From Stenotrophomonas maltophilia (GTDB taxonomy: Bacteria; Pseudomonadota; Gammaproteobacteria; Xanthomonadales; Xanthomonadaceae), in contig FOZF01000002.1 in the NCBI GenBank assembly GCA_900113425.1, positions 420,106 to 484,105 on the forward strand: 64,000 bases of DNA, read 5' to 3'. Shown here piece by piece: positions 44,225-52,477 of the stretch (positions within the stretch are counted from its first letter, which is position 1; every line of letters starts with the position of its first letter). The notes under the pieces were generated by a model. The model searched no databases. It had not been told where the DNA came from and saw nothing but the letters and a program-made list of their open reading frames with translations. The position numbers were made by a program, and so were the translations under genes.

Positions 44225-45385
44225 CTAACGGGCGGGCGCAGGCTCTGCCGCCGTGTCCACCCGTGCGATCACCGACATGCCGGGACGCAGTCGCGCGGCC
44301 AGTTCCTGCCCCGGATCGATCGAGATCCGGATTGGCAGCCGCTGCACCACCTTGGTGAAGTTGCCGCTGGCATTGTCCGGGCGCAGGACGCTGAATTCCG
44401 AGCCGGTGGCGGGGGCGATCTGCTCCACATGGCCGCGCAGCACCTGGCCCTGGAACGCGTCCACGGCGAAGGTTGCAGGTTGGCCGATGCGCATCTGCCA
44501 GGTCTGGCCCTCCTTGTAGTTGGCGACCACCCACAGCGCGTCGGGCACCAGGAACAGCAGCTGCGAGCCGGCGGCCACGTACTGGCCGGTCCGCACGCTG
44601 GCCTCGCTGATCTGCCCGTCGCGCGGCGCATGGATCACGGTATTGGCCAGGTCGATGCGTGCCAGTTCCAGCTGCGCCTGTGCGCTTTCCACCTGTGCCT
44701 CCAGGCTCTTGCGTGCCACCTGGGTGGAGACCAGCGTTTCCTCGGCGATGCGGATCTGCGCCTGTGACTGCTGCACGCTGGCCTGCGCCGACGCCTGGGT
44801 CGTGCGGAACCGGTCGCGGTCATTGATCGATACCAGGCGTTGTGCGGCGAGTTGCTCGTACCGCTTCAGCTCGTTGCGGGAGCGCTCAAGCTCGGCCTTG
44901 CCGGCCGACAGGGTGGCCTGGGCCGCAGCGATCTGCGCGCGGTTCTGCGCCTGCGACTGATCGGAGTTGGCCAATGCCGCGCGCGCGCTGTCCAGCGTGG
45001 CCTGTGCCTGCGCCACGCGCTGCGCATAGATGCGGTCATCGATGCGCAGCAGGGGTTCGCCCTTCTTCACGTGCTGGAAGTCCTTCACCAGCACCTCGGT
45101 CACATAGCCATTCACCTGGGGTGCCATCACCGTGATCTGCCCGCGCACGTAGGCGTTGTCGGTGACCATCACGCTGCTGGCAAACGGCCACAGGTGCCAC
45201 GCGCGCAAGATCAGTGCGATGCCCAGCAGGGCCACCACGACCATCACTGCCACGCTGCGGGCGCTGGGTTTGAGGTACTTCGGCGCGACCGCCGGCTCAG
45301 CCGGCGTGGGCGCAGGTGCCGCGTCGGTCGGCGGCGGTGGGGTCACGTTGTCGGCATCGTCGGGACGGGGCGGGACGGGAGGCAT
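44225..45385 (-). CDS. EmrA-like periplasmic adaptor
   Basis: 386 residues. A proline-rich cytoplasmic leader precedes one helix (SVAVMVVVALLGIALILRAW, about 45-63). A biotinyl-lipoyl domain (TDNAYVRGQITVMAPQVNGY), a long helical hairpin (about 125-245) and a beta-barrel region (APATGSEFSVLRPDNASGNF, with TKVVQRLPIRISID) are all typical of EmrA. It would link the upstream MFS exporter to an outer-membrane channel encoded elsewhere. It starts ten bases after that MFS gene. Likely third gene of a tetR-MFS-HlyD operon. Confidence 0.92.
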   Translation of the reverse strand: MPPVPPRPDDADNVTPPPPTDAAPAPTPAEPAVAPKYLKPSARSVAVMVVVALLGIALILRAWHLWPFASSVMVTDNAYVRGQITVMAPQVNGYVTEVLVKDFQHVKKGEPLLRIDDRIYAQRVAQAQATLDSARAALANSDQSQAQNRAQIAAAQATLSAGKAELERSRNELKRYEQLAAQRLVSINDRDRFRTTQASAQASVQQSQAQIRIAEETLVSTQVARKSLEAQVESAQAQLELARIDLANTVIHAPRDGQISEASVRTGQYVAAGSQLLFLVPDALWVVANYKEGQTWQMRIGQPATFAVDAFQGQVLRGHVEQIAPATGSEFSVLRPDNASGNFTKVVQRLPIRISIDPGQELAARLRPGMSVIARVDTAAEPAPAR

Positions 45386-45395
45386 GGCGAAGGAC

Positions 45396-47069
45396 TCAGC
45401 GGGGCGCTGCGGGGGAGGCCGCAGCGGAGGAGGGCGGATGGCGCTTGCGCCACTGCTTGAGCACGGCGGTACGCAGCGACAGCAGCAGCAGCCAGCACAG
45501 GAAGCCGATCGCCAGCCAGCCGCTCAGGGTGAACACATCATTGAACCCACGGACATTGGCCTCGCGGCGCGTCGTCTGTGCCAGCTGCGCGGTGCCCTGC
45601 GCGCTGCGCAGTACCGGATCGGTGATCTGCGCGGCGTACAGCTGCTGCTGGATGCGCAGGCGCTGCGCCACCACCGGGTCGGCGGGATCAAGCTGGCTGG
45701 TCAGCGCGCTGGAATAGAGCTGTTCGCGATGCAGCTGGAAGGTTCCCAGCAGCGCCGAGCCGGCCAGCCCGCCCAGCGTCTGGGTGATCGACAGCGTTAC
45801 CAGGAAGGTGATCATGTGGTCCACGCCCTGTTTCAGGGCGGCGGAGATGCCCAGCATGATCAGCGGACCCATGAACATCCCGGCACCGACCGAGGCCAGG
45901 AACTGGCTGAGGTAGAAATCGTGGGGGCGGTCCATGCTGGTGCGGTTCTGGTCGAAGAACGCCGCCGAACCCAGCAGCAGGATCGCCATCAGCAGCTGCG
46001 GGATCAGCCGCTTCGGGCCGAAGGTCACGGCGGTACCGATGATGCCGGTGACAACCCCTGCCAGAATCACCACGAACAGGGGGCGCAGCTGGTCCGGGCC
46101 CATGCCCAGGGTGCGCATCAGGCTGACCACGCCGTAGGACTGCTCGGTGGTCAGGAAGCGGATGAGGAAAGCGCCCACGATGAAGTGCAGTACCGGCAGG
46201 CTGGCCAGCCAGCGCGTCTGCAGCAGTGGATTGCGCCGGTAGTGCTCGATGATGAACGCGGTGGTCGACAATGCGATCGAGGCGACCAGCGCCCAGCCCA
46301 GCCACGGCGTGTCCAGCCACCAGCGCGTGTAGCCCTGGGCCAGCACCACCACCAGCAGCGCAACCGCCGGGGCAAGCAGGCTGAAGGTGAGGAAATCCAT
46401 GGGCTCGAAGGCCTTGATCTGCACGCCTGGCGGCAGCTTCAGCACCACCACCGCCGCGAACGCACACAGCGCCAGCCCTGCTTCGAAGGAATACAGCTGG
46501 TGCCATTGCCCGGTATCGACCAGGCCGGGCGACACGATCCAGGCCAGCGGAACTGCCAGCTGTGACAGACCGACGCCGACCACCAGCAGGTTGCCGGTGA
46601 AGCGCCGCGGCAACGCCTGCAGCATGTACAGCGTACCCAGCGTCGAACACGCCGCACCGGCGAAACCGCTGGCCGCGCGCGTCAGCATCGTGGTTTCGAA
46701 GCTGCCCACGAACAGGTGCAGTACGGCCAGCGCGGCATACAGCCCCAGGCCGATCTCGGCGAACAGGCGGATGCCGTACTGCTGGCGGAACTTGAAGGCC
46801 AGCAGGTTGGCGGTGACGTTGACCATCGCGTAAGCGGCCACCAGCCAGCTGCCCTGGGTCGGGGTGAGCTGCAGTTGCCCCTGCAGGAACGGCAGGTTGG
46901 CGGTGACCAGCGCGTTGCCGAGGCCACCGGTGATCGCCACCAGCAGTGACACCAGGGCATAGGCTGCACGCCGGTAGGGGGGGTGCCACGGCATTGAAGC
47001 CGATCCGGGCATGGTCGGCTTCTCATGCTCCTCCCAGTCCGGCACCGGCTTCAGATACGGCTGCACCAT
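45396..47069 (-). CDS. DHA2/EmrB-type MFS drug transporter
   Basis: 557 residues with about fourteen membrane helices, the DHA2 size. The opening QLQLTPTQGSWLVAAYAMVN and the later AGMFMGPLIMLGIS segment are typical of EmrB-like exporters. It should expel hydrophobic drugs by proton antiport together with the EmrA-like adaptor. Its ATG shares one base with the tetR stop (TGATG), so the two are translationally coupled. Confidence 0.93.
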   Translation of the reverse strand: MVQPYLKPVPDWEEHEKPTMPGSASMPWHPPYRRAAYALVSLLVAITGGLGNALVTANLPFLQGQLQLTPTQGSWLVAAYAMVNVTANLLAFKFRQQYGIRLFAEIGLGLYAALAVLHLFVGSFETTMLTRAASGFAGAACSTLGTLYMLQALPRRFTGNLLVVGVGLSQLAVPLAWIVSPGLVDTGQWHQLYSFEAGLALCAFAAVVVLKLPPGVQIKAFEPMDFLTFSLLAPAVALLVVVLAQGYTRWWLDTPWLGWALVASIALSTTAFIIEHYRRNPLLQTRWLASLPVLHFIVGAFLIRFLTTEQSYGVVSLMRTLGMGPDQLRPLFVVILAGVVTGIIGTAVTFGPKRLIPQLLMAILLLGSAAFFDQNRTSMDRPHDFYLSQFLASVGAGMFMGPLIMLGISAALKQGVDHMITFLVTLSITQTLGGLAGSALLGTFQLHREQLYSSALTSQLDPADPVVAQRLRIQQQLYAAQITDPVLRSAQGTAQLAQTTRREANVRGFNDVFTLSGWLAIGFLCWLLLLSLRTAVLKQWRKRHPPSSAAASPAAPR

Positions 47070-47635
47070 CAGCGTGCTCCGCTGGCTGCTCCCTGGAGTC
47101 CTCCGCGCAGCAGTTGCAGGGCACGCCCGGCCAGACGGGCGCGCTCGTCACGGGTCTTGCCGCGAAGGGCCGCTCCCAGCATGCCTGAGATCAGTGAAAT
47201 ATCCGTTTTTTCCAGATCGGGACGGCACAGGCCTGCGGCGATGGCCCGCTGGATCGGTGCTTCCAGCAGGTCGCGTACGGTCTCGCGCGCGGCGCGCATG
47301 GAGGGCACGTCCGAATCAACGGCGCGCCAGTAATCGGCCAGCGCAGGTGAATCGATGATGCGCTGGGCCATCCCCTCGAACACCTCGAACAGGGCGTCGT
47401 CACGGTCGCCCAGCTGCTCCACCTGGCGGCGGATGCGGTCGACCGCACGCTGCAGCAGGGCCTGGATCAGCGCGGTACGGTCGGGGAAATTGCGGTACAG
47501 CGTGGCCCGGCCCACCTGGGCGCGTTCGACCACCAGGTCCAGCGGAGCGGTCACGCCGTGTTGTCCGAACACATGGTCGGCGGCGTCGAGAATGAGGGCA
47601 CGGCGGGCAGCGGCATCAGCGCGTTGAGCGGTCAT
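47069..47635 (-). CDS. TetR-family repressor of the efflux operon
   Basis: 188 residues from ATG 47635; a longer in-frame start at 47713 would run through the operator. The helix-turn-helix is in APLDLVVERAQVGRATLYRNFPDRTALIQALL (about 30-62), followed by the ligand domain. It overlaps the MFS gene by one base. A perfect 7-bp inverted repeat 11 bp upstream of its start is the likely operator, so it probably controls the whole tetR-MFS-HlyD operon. The inducer is unknown. Confidence 0.92.
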   Translation of the reverse strand: MTAQRADAAARRALILDAADHVFGQHGVTAPLDLVVERAQVGRATLYRNFPDRTALIQALLQRAVDRIRRQVEQLGDRDDALFEVFEGMAQRIIDSPALADYWRAVDSDVPSMRAARETVRDLLEAPIQRAIAAGLCRPDLEKTDISLISGMLGAALRGKTRDERARLAGRALQLLRGGLQGAASGAR

Positions 47636-47645
47636 GGGTTCATTT

Positions 47646-47663
47646 TCGGACAGAAGTGTCCGA
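47646..47663 (-). promoter_or_regulatory. Candidate TetR operator
   Basis: TCGGACA-GAAG-TGTCCGA is a perfect 7-bp inverted repeat with a four-base spacer, starting 11 bp upstream of tetR. A partial copy (TTGTCCGG) lies at 47688-47695. The 275 bp up to the next gene hold no other coding sequence that I can see. Confidence 0.65.
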
Positions 47664-47818
47664 TGTGCGAGACATTGAGTGACGGGATTGTCCGGTTGTT
47701 GTCCTACGCACATCTTTGTGATCAGTGTGTGAATTCGTATTCATGGCAGTGGGGAGGTGCCCCCAGGCCGTGTCGATAGCGCCACGGCGCGGCTCACGAC
47801 TGCAGCCGTACCGGGTCC

Positions 47819-47848
47819 AAAAAAAAGCGGGGGGCCAGCAGGCCCCCC
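47819..47848 (-). terminator. Rho-independent terminator of the znuD-like gene
   Basis: On the minus strand GGGGGGCC and GGCCCCCC (47829-47836, 47841-47848) form an 8-bp stem with an AGCA-type loop, followed by GC and a run of eight T. This is the clearest terminator in the window and it is 62 bp after the znuD-like stop. Confidence 0.9.
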
Positions 47849-47910
47849 GGGAGAGAACGACAACGAGCGTCGTCAGGGATCAGTGGATCGGCGTCCTGCT
47901 GCTGGACGGG

Positions 47911-50112
47911 TCAGAAGTACGCACGGATGCCGAACGCGACACCGCGGCCCGGCAGCGGCGAGTAGTCGCGCAGCAGCGAGGTGTGCGGGCGCACTTCCCG
48001 GTTGGTCAGGTTGCTGCCATCCAGGAACACCTCATAGCTGTTGCTGTCGTTGCGATCCCAGCGGTAGGCCAGGTGCGCATCGACCAGGGTGTAGCCGTTG
48101 CTCGGCTCTTCGTTCTGCGCCACGTCCTTCTGCCGGCTGTAACGCACGGCGCCCACCGACGCGCGCCAGCCGTCCTTCGCCCAGCGCAGGTCGGCACCGA
48201 CGCGGGCCGGGGCGATGCGCGGCAGGTAGCCGGTGTTGGCCAGCTCCACGGTGTAGTTGTGGTTGTGGTCACCGTGCGGCACCGCGATGTCGAGGTTGCG
48301 GCTGCCGTTGCCATCCAGCTTGGCCTGCACGTAATCGCCGAACAGGCGCAGATCCCAGTCGCCTGCGACGCCTTCGAACAGATGCACCAGGGCCTCCGCC
48401 TCGGCACCCTTGAACACCGCATCCTGCTGCGTCCATGCACGCACCGGCAGACCTTCGGTGACGCCGGTATCGGCCAGGTAGATGAAGTCCTTGAACTTCG
48501 TCTGGTAGATCGAGGCGGAGAAGTCCAGGCGATCGCTGTGGGTGTGGATGCCCAGCTCGACACGCTGGCCGCGCTCGGTCTTCAGGTTGGCGTCGCCGAT
48601 TTCCAGCGAGCGGGTGGCAATGTGGGCGCCAGCGGCATACAGCTCTTCATTGGTGGGGGCACGTTCGGAGCTGTCCACGCCGATGCGCAGGTCGACCGCG
48701 TCGTTGAGCTTCCAGATGCCGGCCGCGGACAGATTGGTGGCATCGAACTGCCGGCGGCGGTAGTCGCCCGTCGGATCCAGCTTGACCTGGTCGTGGCGGC
48801 CGCCGAGTTCGAGCTTGAACGGGCCGAACTGCTTCTCCTGCAGCACGAACAGGCCGATGTTCTTCGTCCCGGTGTCCGGCACGAATGCTTCTTCACCCTT
48901 GGCGCCGAAATCACTGTTGCCGAACTGCACGCCGAAGGCGCCGTCCCAGCCGCCGATCTGCTGCTGTACGGCTTCCAGGCGGGTTTCGATGCCGCGGTTG
49001 GTGAAGCGCGTGGAGGGTGTGCCGGCCTCCAGCTCGACATGCTCATAGTCGGTGTAGGCCACGCGGGCATTGATGTTCTTCAGGAACGAGACCGGGTTGT
49101 AGATGCCGGCCTTGGTCTCGAAGCGGTTCTGCACCATGTCGATGCGCACGTCATGCTCGTCGCCGCCTTCCTCTTCCTCGCCGTGATCATGATCATGGTC
49201 ATGATCGTCGCCGTCCGCGTGGACGTGGGCGCCATTGGGGATGCCATAGTTGGTGCGATAGGTGCTGGCCGACACGCCGAAGTAGCCGCCTTCGCCCAGC
49301 CAGGTGGCTCCCACACCGCCGGCGCGCGTGCGGATGGAGCTGTTGTCCAGGCGGCCGCGGCGCGGCTCCTCGCCTTCCTCGCCCGCGTGGTCGTGGTCAT
49401 GGTCTTCGTGGTGGTCTTCCAGGCTGTCGATCACCGCGTAGCCGGGAATGCGGTAGTCGTCGCCATTGCGGACCAGACCGTCGACATGCAGCACGACATT
49501 GCCGCTGACGCCGTCGAGGCGGAACATGCCGCTGCGTTCGTCATTGACCGAGTTGCCGCGCAGTTCAGCGCGGCCGCTGAGCGGACGGTCGGGCAGCTCG
49601 CGGGCAATGCGGCCATCGACCACGTTGACCGCGCCGCCGATAGCACCACTGCCGAACAGCAGTGTCGCCGGGCCCTTCAGCACTTCGATCTGATCAGCCA
49701 GGAACGGCTCGATGCTGGTGGCATGGTCGGCGCTGACGGTGGAGGCATCCATGTTGCCCATGCCATTGGACAGCACGGCCACCCGCGGGCCTTCCTGGCC
49801 GCGGATGATCGGGCGACCGACACCGGGGCCGAAGAAGGTGCTCTGCACGCCCGGCAGCTTGGCCACCGTATCGCCGAGGGTGCCCGCCTTCTGTTCGTCC
49901 AGGCGCTCGCCGGCGAGCACTTCCACCGGGCGCGCCAGCGACTCGGCGTCGCCCTGCAGCGGCGAGGCGGTGACCTGTACCGACGACAGCTCGGTCAGGT
50001 GGCGGTCACGGTGCGCATCGTCGTCGCCTGCGGCGAATGCGGCCGACGGCAGCAGCGCGGTGAGCGCCAGGGCGAGGGTGTGCGGCTTGAACCGCAGGGA
50101 AGGGGCGGGCAT
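47911..50112 (-). CDS. znuD: TonB-dependent zinc receptor, ZnuD-like
   Basis: 733 residues from ATG 50112, chosen because AAGGA lies seven bases upstream and a signal peptide follows (FKPHTLALALTALLPSAAFA). The plug domain (about 45-165) is followed by a barrel ending LPGRGVAFGIRAYF with a terminal Phe. The loops are strikingly His/Asp-rich: DHHEDHDHDHAG, VHADGDDHDHDHDH and GDHNHN, a mark of ZnuD-type zinc receptors. It should import zinc across the outer membrane, powered by TonB. Two overlapping Zur boxes lie in the promoter shared with the divergent MerC-domain gene, and zur is 4 kb away. Confidence 0.88.
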   Translation of the reverse strand: MPAPSLRFKPHTLALALTALLPSAAFAAGDDDAHRDRHLTELSSVQVTASPLQGDAESLARPVEVLAGERLDEQKAGTLGDTVAKLPGVQSTFFGPGVGRPIIRGQEGPRVAVLSNGMGNMDASTVSADHATSIEPFLADQIEVLKGPATLLFGSGAIGGAVNVVDGRIARELPDRPLSGRAELRGNSVNDERSGMFRLDGVSGNVVLHVDGLVRNGDDYRIPGYAVIDSLEDHHEDHDHDHAGEEGEEPRRGRLDNSSIRTRAGGVGATWLGEGGYFGVSASTYRTNYGIPNGAHVHADGDDHDHDHDHGEEEEGGDEHDVRIDMVQNRFETKAGIYNPVSFLKNINARVAYTDYEHVELEAGTPSTRFTNRGIETRLEAVQQQIGGWDGAFGVQFGNSDFGAKGEEAFVPDTGTKNIGLFVLQEKQFGPFKLELGGRHDQVKLDPTGDYRRRQFDATNLSAAGIWKLNDAVDLRIGVDSSERAPTNEELYAAGAHIATRSLEIGDANLKTERGQRVELGIHTHSDRLDFSASIYQTKFKDFIYLADTGVTEGLPVRAWTQQDAVFKGAEAEALVHLFEGVAGDWDLRLFGDYVQAKLDGNGSRNLDIAVPHGDHNHNYTVELANTGYLPRIAPARVGADLRWAKDGWRASVGAVRYSRQKDVAQNEEPSNGYTLVDAHLAYRWDRNDSNSYEVFLDGSNLTNREVRPHTSLLRDYSPLPGRGVAFGIRAYF

Positions 50113-50204
50113 CGATAAGTCCTTGTTACTGTGTATCAATTGTGAAGCGCACGTATCCCGTCGCGGGACAGGGGGAGAGGAGATCGTGCGGACCAGGAAG
50201 GGAT

Positions 50205-50222
50205 GTTATATTATTCCATAAC
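50205..50222. promoter_or_regulatory. Overlapping Zur boxes in the znuD/MerC divergent promoter
   Basis: GTTATATTATTCC (50205-50217) and ATTATTCCATAAC (50210-50222) match the GTTAT-N3-ATAAC Zur consensus at 7 and 9 of the ten specified bases. The outer GTTAT and ATAAC also form a perfect 5-bp dyad. The A/T run stands out from the GC-rich flanks. Confidence 0.8.
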
Positions 50223-50246
50223 GATTCGCCGACCCTGCTGGAAGTC

Positions 50247-50660
50247 ATGTCCCTCTCCTCCCACCTGCGCCATCTGCTCGACCGTTTCGGTGCCACCGGA
50301 TCGATGCTGTGCGCAGTGCACTGTGCGGTGATTCCGGTGCTGCTGGCCGCAGCGCCTTCGCTGGGCCTGTCGTTCTGGCTCAGCGATGGCGTTGAACAGG
50401 CGCTGGTCGTGTTCGTGACACTGCTGGGGCTGTTCAGCCTTGTCTGGGGCTACCGCCGTCATGGCGCCCTGCGCGCGCTGGCGTTCCTGATTCCCGGGCT
50501 GGTCGCGCTGTGGGCCGGCGTGCTGTACGACCCGCTGCATCACAACGCCGTGCCGCACGCGGTGGTGATGACCATTGGCGGTCTGCTGGTCGGCGTTGCC
50601 CATCTTGTCAATCTCCGGCTCAACCACAGCCACGTACACGACGCCAGCTGCGCGCACTAG
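50247..50660 (+). CDS. MerC-domain membrane protein
   Basis: 137 residues from ATG 50247; a longer in-frame frame upstream would run across the Zur boxes and is rejected. Four membrane helices (about 20-125). MLCAVHCAVIPVLLAAAPSLG near the start carries the cysteine pair and proline of the MerC family. The C-terminus is His/Cys-rich (NHSHVHDASCAH). MerC proteins move mercury ions, but the position opposite a ZnuD-like receptor and Zur boxes points to zinc or another divalent metal. Direction of transport is unknown. Confidence 0.85.
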   Translation: MSLSSHLRHLLDRFGATGSMLCAVHCAVIPVLLAAAPSLGLSFWLSDGVEQALVVFVTLLGLFSLVWGYRRHGALRALAFLIPGLVALWAGVLYDPLHHNAVPHAVVMTIGGLLVGVAHLVNLRLNHSHVHDASCAH

Positions 50661-50770
50661 GCGCTCCGTGATAGGCTTTCCGATCGTGCGCGGGGGCGTC
50701 CAGCAAGGCGGCCCCGCCGAACCCGTGTCAGCACGGGGTAACCAGATTTCACATTTGAGGAGTTGAAGAC

Positions 50771-50950
50771 ATGGGTAAGGGTGACCGCAAGACCGCCAAG
50801 GGCAAGCGCTACAACGCCAGCTACGGCAACGCCCGTTCGCACACCGCGAGCAAGGTCGCCGTAGGCGCCGCCGCCCCGGTCGCCAAGAAGACCGTGGCCA
50901 AGGCTCCGGCGAAGAAGGCCGTGGCGAAGAAGTCCGTCGCCAAGGCCTGA
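50771..50950 (+). CDS. 30S ribosomal protein bTHX
   Basis: 59 residues only, starting MGKGDRKTAKGKRYNASYGN, the diagnostic start of bTHX (THX/S31-like), which binds the head of the 30S subunit. GAGGAG lies eight bases upstream of the ATG. The C-terminal half is a repetitive lysine-alanine tail (KKTVAKAPAKKAVAKKSVAKA) like histone-H1-type tails, longer than in the classic ~26-residue Thermus protein. A hairpin (CCCGTG/CACGGG, 50722-50737) lies in its leader and a strong terminator follows. Monocistronic. Confidence 0.85.
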   Translation: MGKGDRKTAKGKRYNASYGNARSHTASKVAVGAAAPVAKKTVAKAPAKKAVAKKSVAKA

Positions 50951-50975
50951 TCGGCCGGCCGATGGGTCAACGAAG

Positions 50976-51003
50976 AACGCGGCGCCTGGCGCCGCGTTTT
51001 TTT
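50976..51003 (+). terminator. Rho-independent terminator of the bTHX gene
   Basis: ACGCGGCGCC (977-986) and GGCGCCGCGT (988-997) form a GC-rich hairpin, followed by a run of seven T. It ends 53 bp after the stop codon. Confidence 0.9.
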
Positions 51004-51030
51004 ATGCGCGTCGTCCCGGCCGCCGCGTTC

Positions 51031-51147
51031 GCCGGGCATGGCCCGGCGCTACCCCGTTGGCGCGGTAGCGCCGGGCCATGCCCGGCGGAAACGTCCGACC
51101 CCCCATTGCCGCGGTAGCGCCGGGCCATGCCCGGCGGAAACGTCCGA
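51031..51147. repeat. Cluster of three GTAG-type REP elements, one 38-bp unit duplicated
   Basis: Palindromes with the core GCCGGGC CAT GCCCGGC: one inverted (51031-51052), then two direct copies starting GTAG at 51065 and 51114. The segments 51061-51098 and 51110-51147 are identical over 38 bases with an 11-bp gap. They fill the space between the bTHX terminator and the stop of the convergent NPP gene. Similar cores occur at 25.7 and 34.8 kb. Confidence 0.88.
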
Positions 51148-52398
51148 TCAACGCAGCGTCTTTTTCAGTGTCTCCGCATTGCCGTCGTTCGGCGCGGCTG
51201 GAACCTGCAGCAGGTGCGCCAGCAGCGGATAGACATCGACGTTGTCGAAGCCGTCGATCACCAGCCCCTGCCGAAACGACGGGCCGCTCGCCACGAACAC
51301 CGCACGCATCGACGGCAGCGCCGGATCGTAGCCGTGCGAGCCGCCGTCGCGACGATCGCGCCTGGCGATCCAGTCCCGGGTCAGCGCGTCCCAGCCTTCA
51401 TCCATCTGGCAGACGATGGCGGGTATGCGTGGATGCGTGCCGTAATGCCAGCGCGCAGGCAGGTTCTCCTTCTTCCAGCATTCGTAGTGGGCATGACGGC
51501 CGAGCAGGGCACGTTCGGCCTCGGCTTCACGTCCCGCGACCGGCGCGAAGCCGACCGACTGGCCCTGGCTGACGTTGCGTGCGATGGCCGGGTCCACCAT
51601 CGACTCGGTGGCGATCACCTGGCCGTCGCCCACCGCGGCCATGCCGTGATCGGAAACCACGATCACATTGGTGGTTGCTGCCAGGCCACGCTGCTGCAGC
51701 CCGTCGAGCACCTGGCCGACAACCTGGTCGGCCCGCACGATGGCTGCCGTGTACTGCTGCGACTGCGGCCCATGGTGATGCCCGGCCTTGTCGACGTGTT
51801 CCATGTACAGCGTGGCCAGGCGCGGCGCGTCGGCATCGCTGCGTGCCAGCCAGCCCAGTACTGTCTGCACGCGTTGCTCGAACGGTTCCTTGTCGTTGTA
51901 CGCCAGCCACTGGCTGGGGCGCACGCCCTTGATCTCCGCTTCGCTGCCTGGCCAGGACCATGTCGCGGAACGCACGCCGGCCTTCTCCGCGCTGACCCAG
52001 ATCGGCTCGCCGCCCCACCAGTCGCTGCGGGTGACCGCCTCGCGGTTGCTCAGAGCGAAACTGCCCAGCGATGCGTCGTCCATCGCATTGTGGATGATGC
52101 CGTGATGGTCAGGGCGCAGACCGGTCACGATGGTGTAGTGGTTGGGGAAGGTCAGCGAGGGATAGGAGGGCGTCATCCAGCGTGCGCGCACGCCGCCGTC
52201 GATCATCCGCTGCAGGTTCGGCGTCAGTCCGCGGTCCAGCGCGTCGGCACGCAGGCCATCGATGGAGATCAGCAGCAGCTTCGGTGGTGTGGCCGTTGCC
52301 GCAGGGGTGGGGACGGTGGCGGACGGGGCGGGTGCGGTGGTGCAGGCGGCCAACGGCAGCAGCAGCGCCAGCGCGCAGGTCAGGCGTACGGAATTCAT
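51148..52398 (-). CDS. Nucleotide pyrophosphatase/phosphodiesterase (NPP) lipoprotein
   Basis: 416 residues. A lipobox (LLPLAACTTA) marks a lipoprotein with the mature Cys at about 19. The alkaline-phosphatase fold follows: LLLISIDGLRAD, the nucleophile Thr in SYPSLTFPNHY, GLRPDHHGIIHN, HVDKAGHHHGP, VVSDHGMA and GSHGYDPALPSMRAVF. These match the NPP of Xanthomonas as I know it. It cleaves nucleotide phosphodiesters in the periplasm. Its stop codon abuts a REP cluster. Confidence 0.93.
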   Translation of the reverse strand: MNSVRLTCALALLLPLAACTTAPAPSATVPTPAATATPPKLLLISIDGLRADALDRGLTPNLQRMIDGGVRARWMTPSYPSLTFPNHYTIVTGLRPDHHGIIHNAMDDASLGSFALSNREAVTRSDWWGGEPIWVSAEKAGVRSATWSWPGSEAEIKGVRPSQWLAYNDKEPFEQRVQTVLGWLARSDADAPRLATLYMEHVDKAGHHHGPQSQQYTAAIVRADQVVGQVLDGLQQRGLAATTNVIVVSDHGMAAVGDGQVIATESMVDPAIARNVSQGQSVGFAPVAGREAEAERALLGRHAHYECWKKENLPARWHYGTHPRIPAIVCQMDEGWDALTRDWIARRDRRDGGSHGYDPALPSMRAVFVASGPSFRQGLVIDGFDNVDVYPLLAHLLQVPAAPNDGNAETLKKTLR

Positions 52399-52438
52399 CC
52401 GCCCATGATAGTGCGAGGTAATGACGCGCCCAAGACAC

Positions 52439-52457
52439 GGAAAAGGGATCTGACCCC
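52439..52457. repeat. Partial copy of the 44.2-kb palindromic repeat
   Basis: AAAAGGGATCTGACCCC at 52441-52457 is identical to the right arm of the palindrome at 44191-44207. It lies between the NPP start and the ogt stop; the left arm is missing. Confidence 0.7.
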
Positions 52458-52477
52458 AATCTCCGCCACCGCGCGTG

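Noticed and set aside
47725..50118. 797-residue plus-strand frame opposite the znuD-like gene
   Set aside because: The TonB-dependent receptor on the other strand has signal peptide, plug and barrel features; the plus frame has none.
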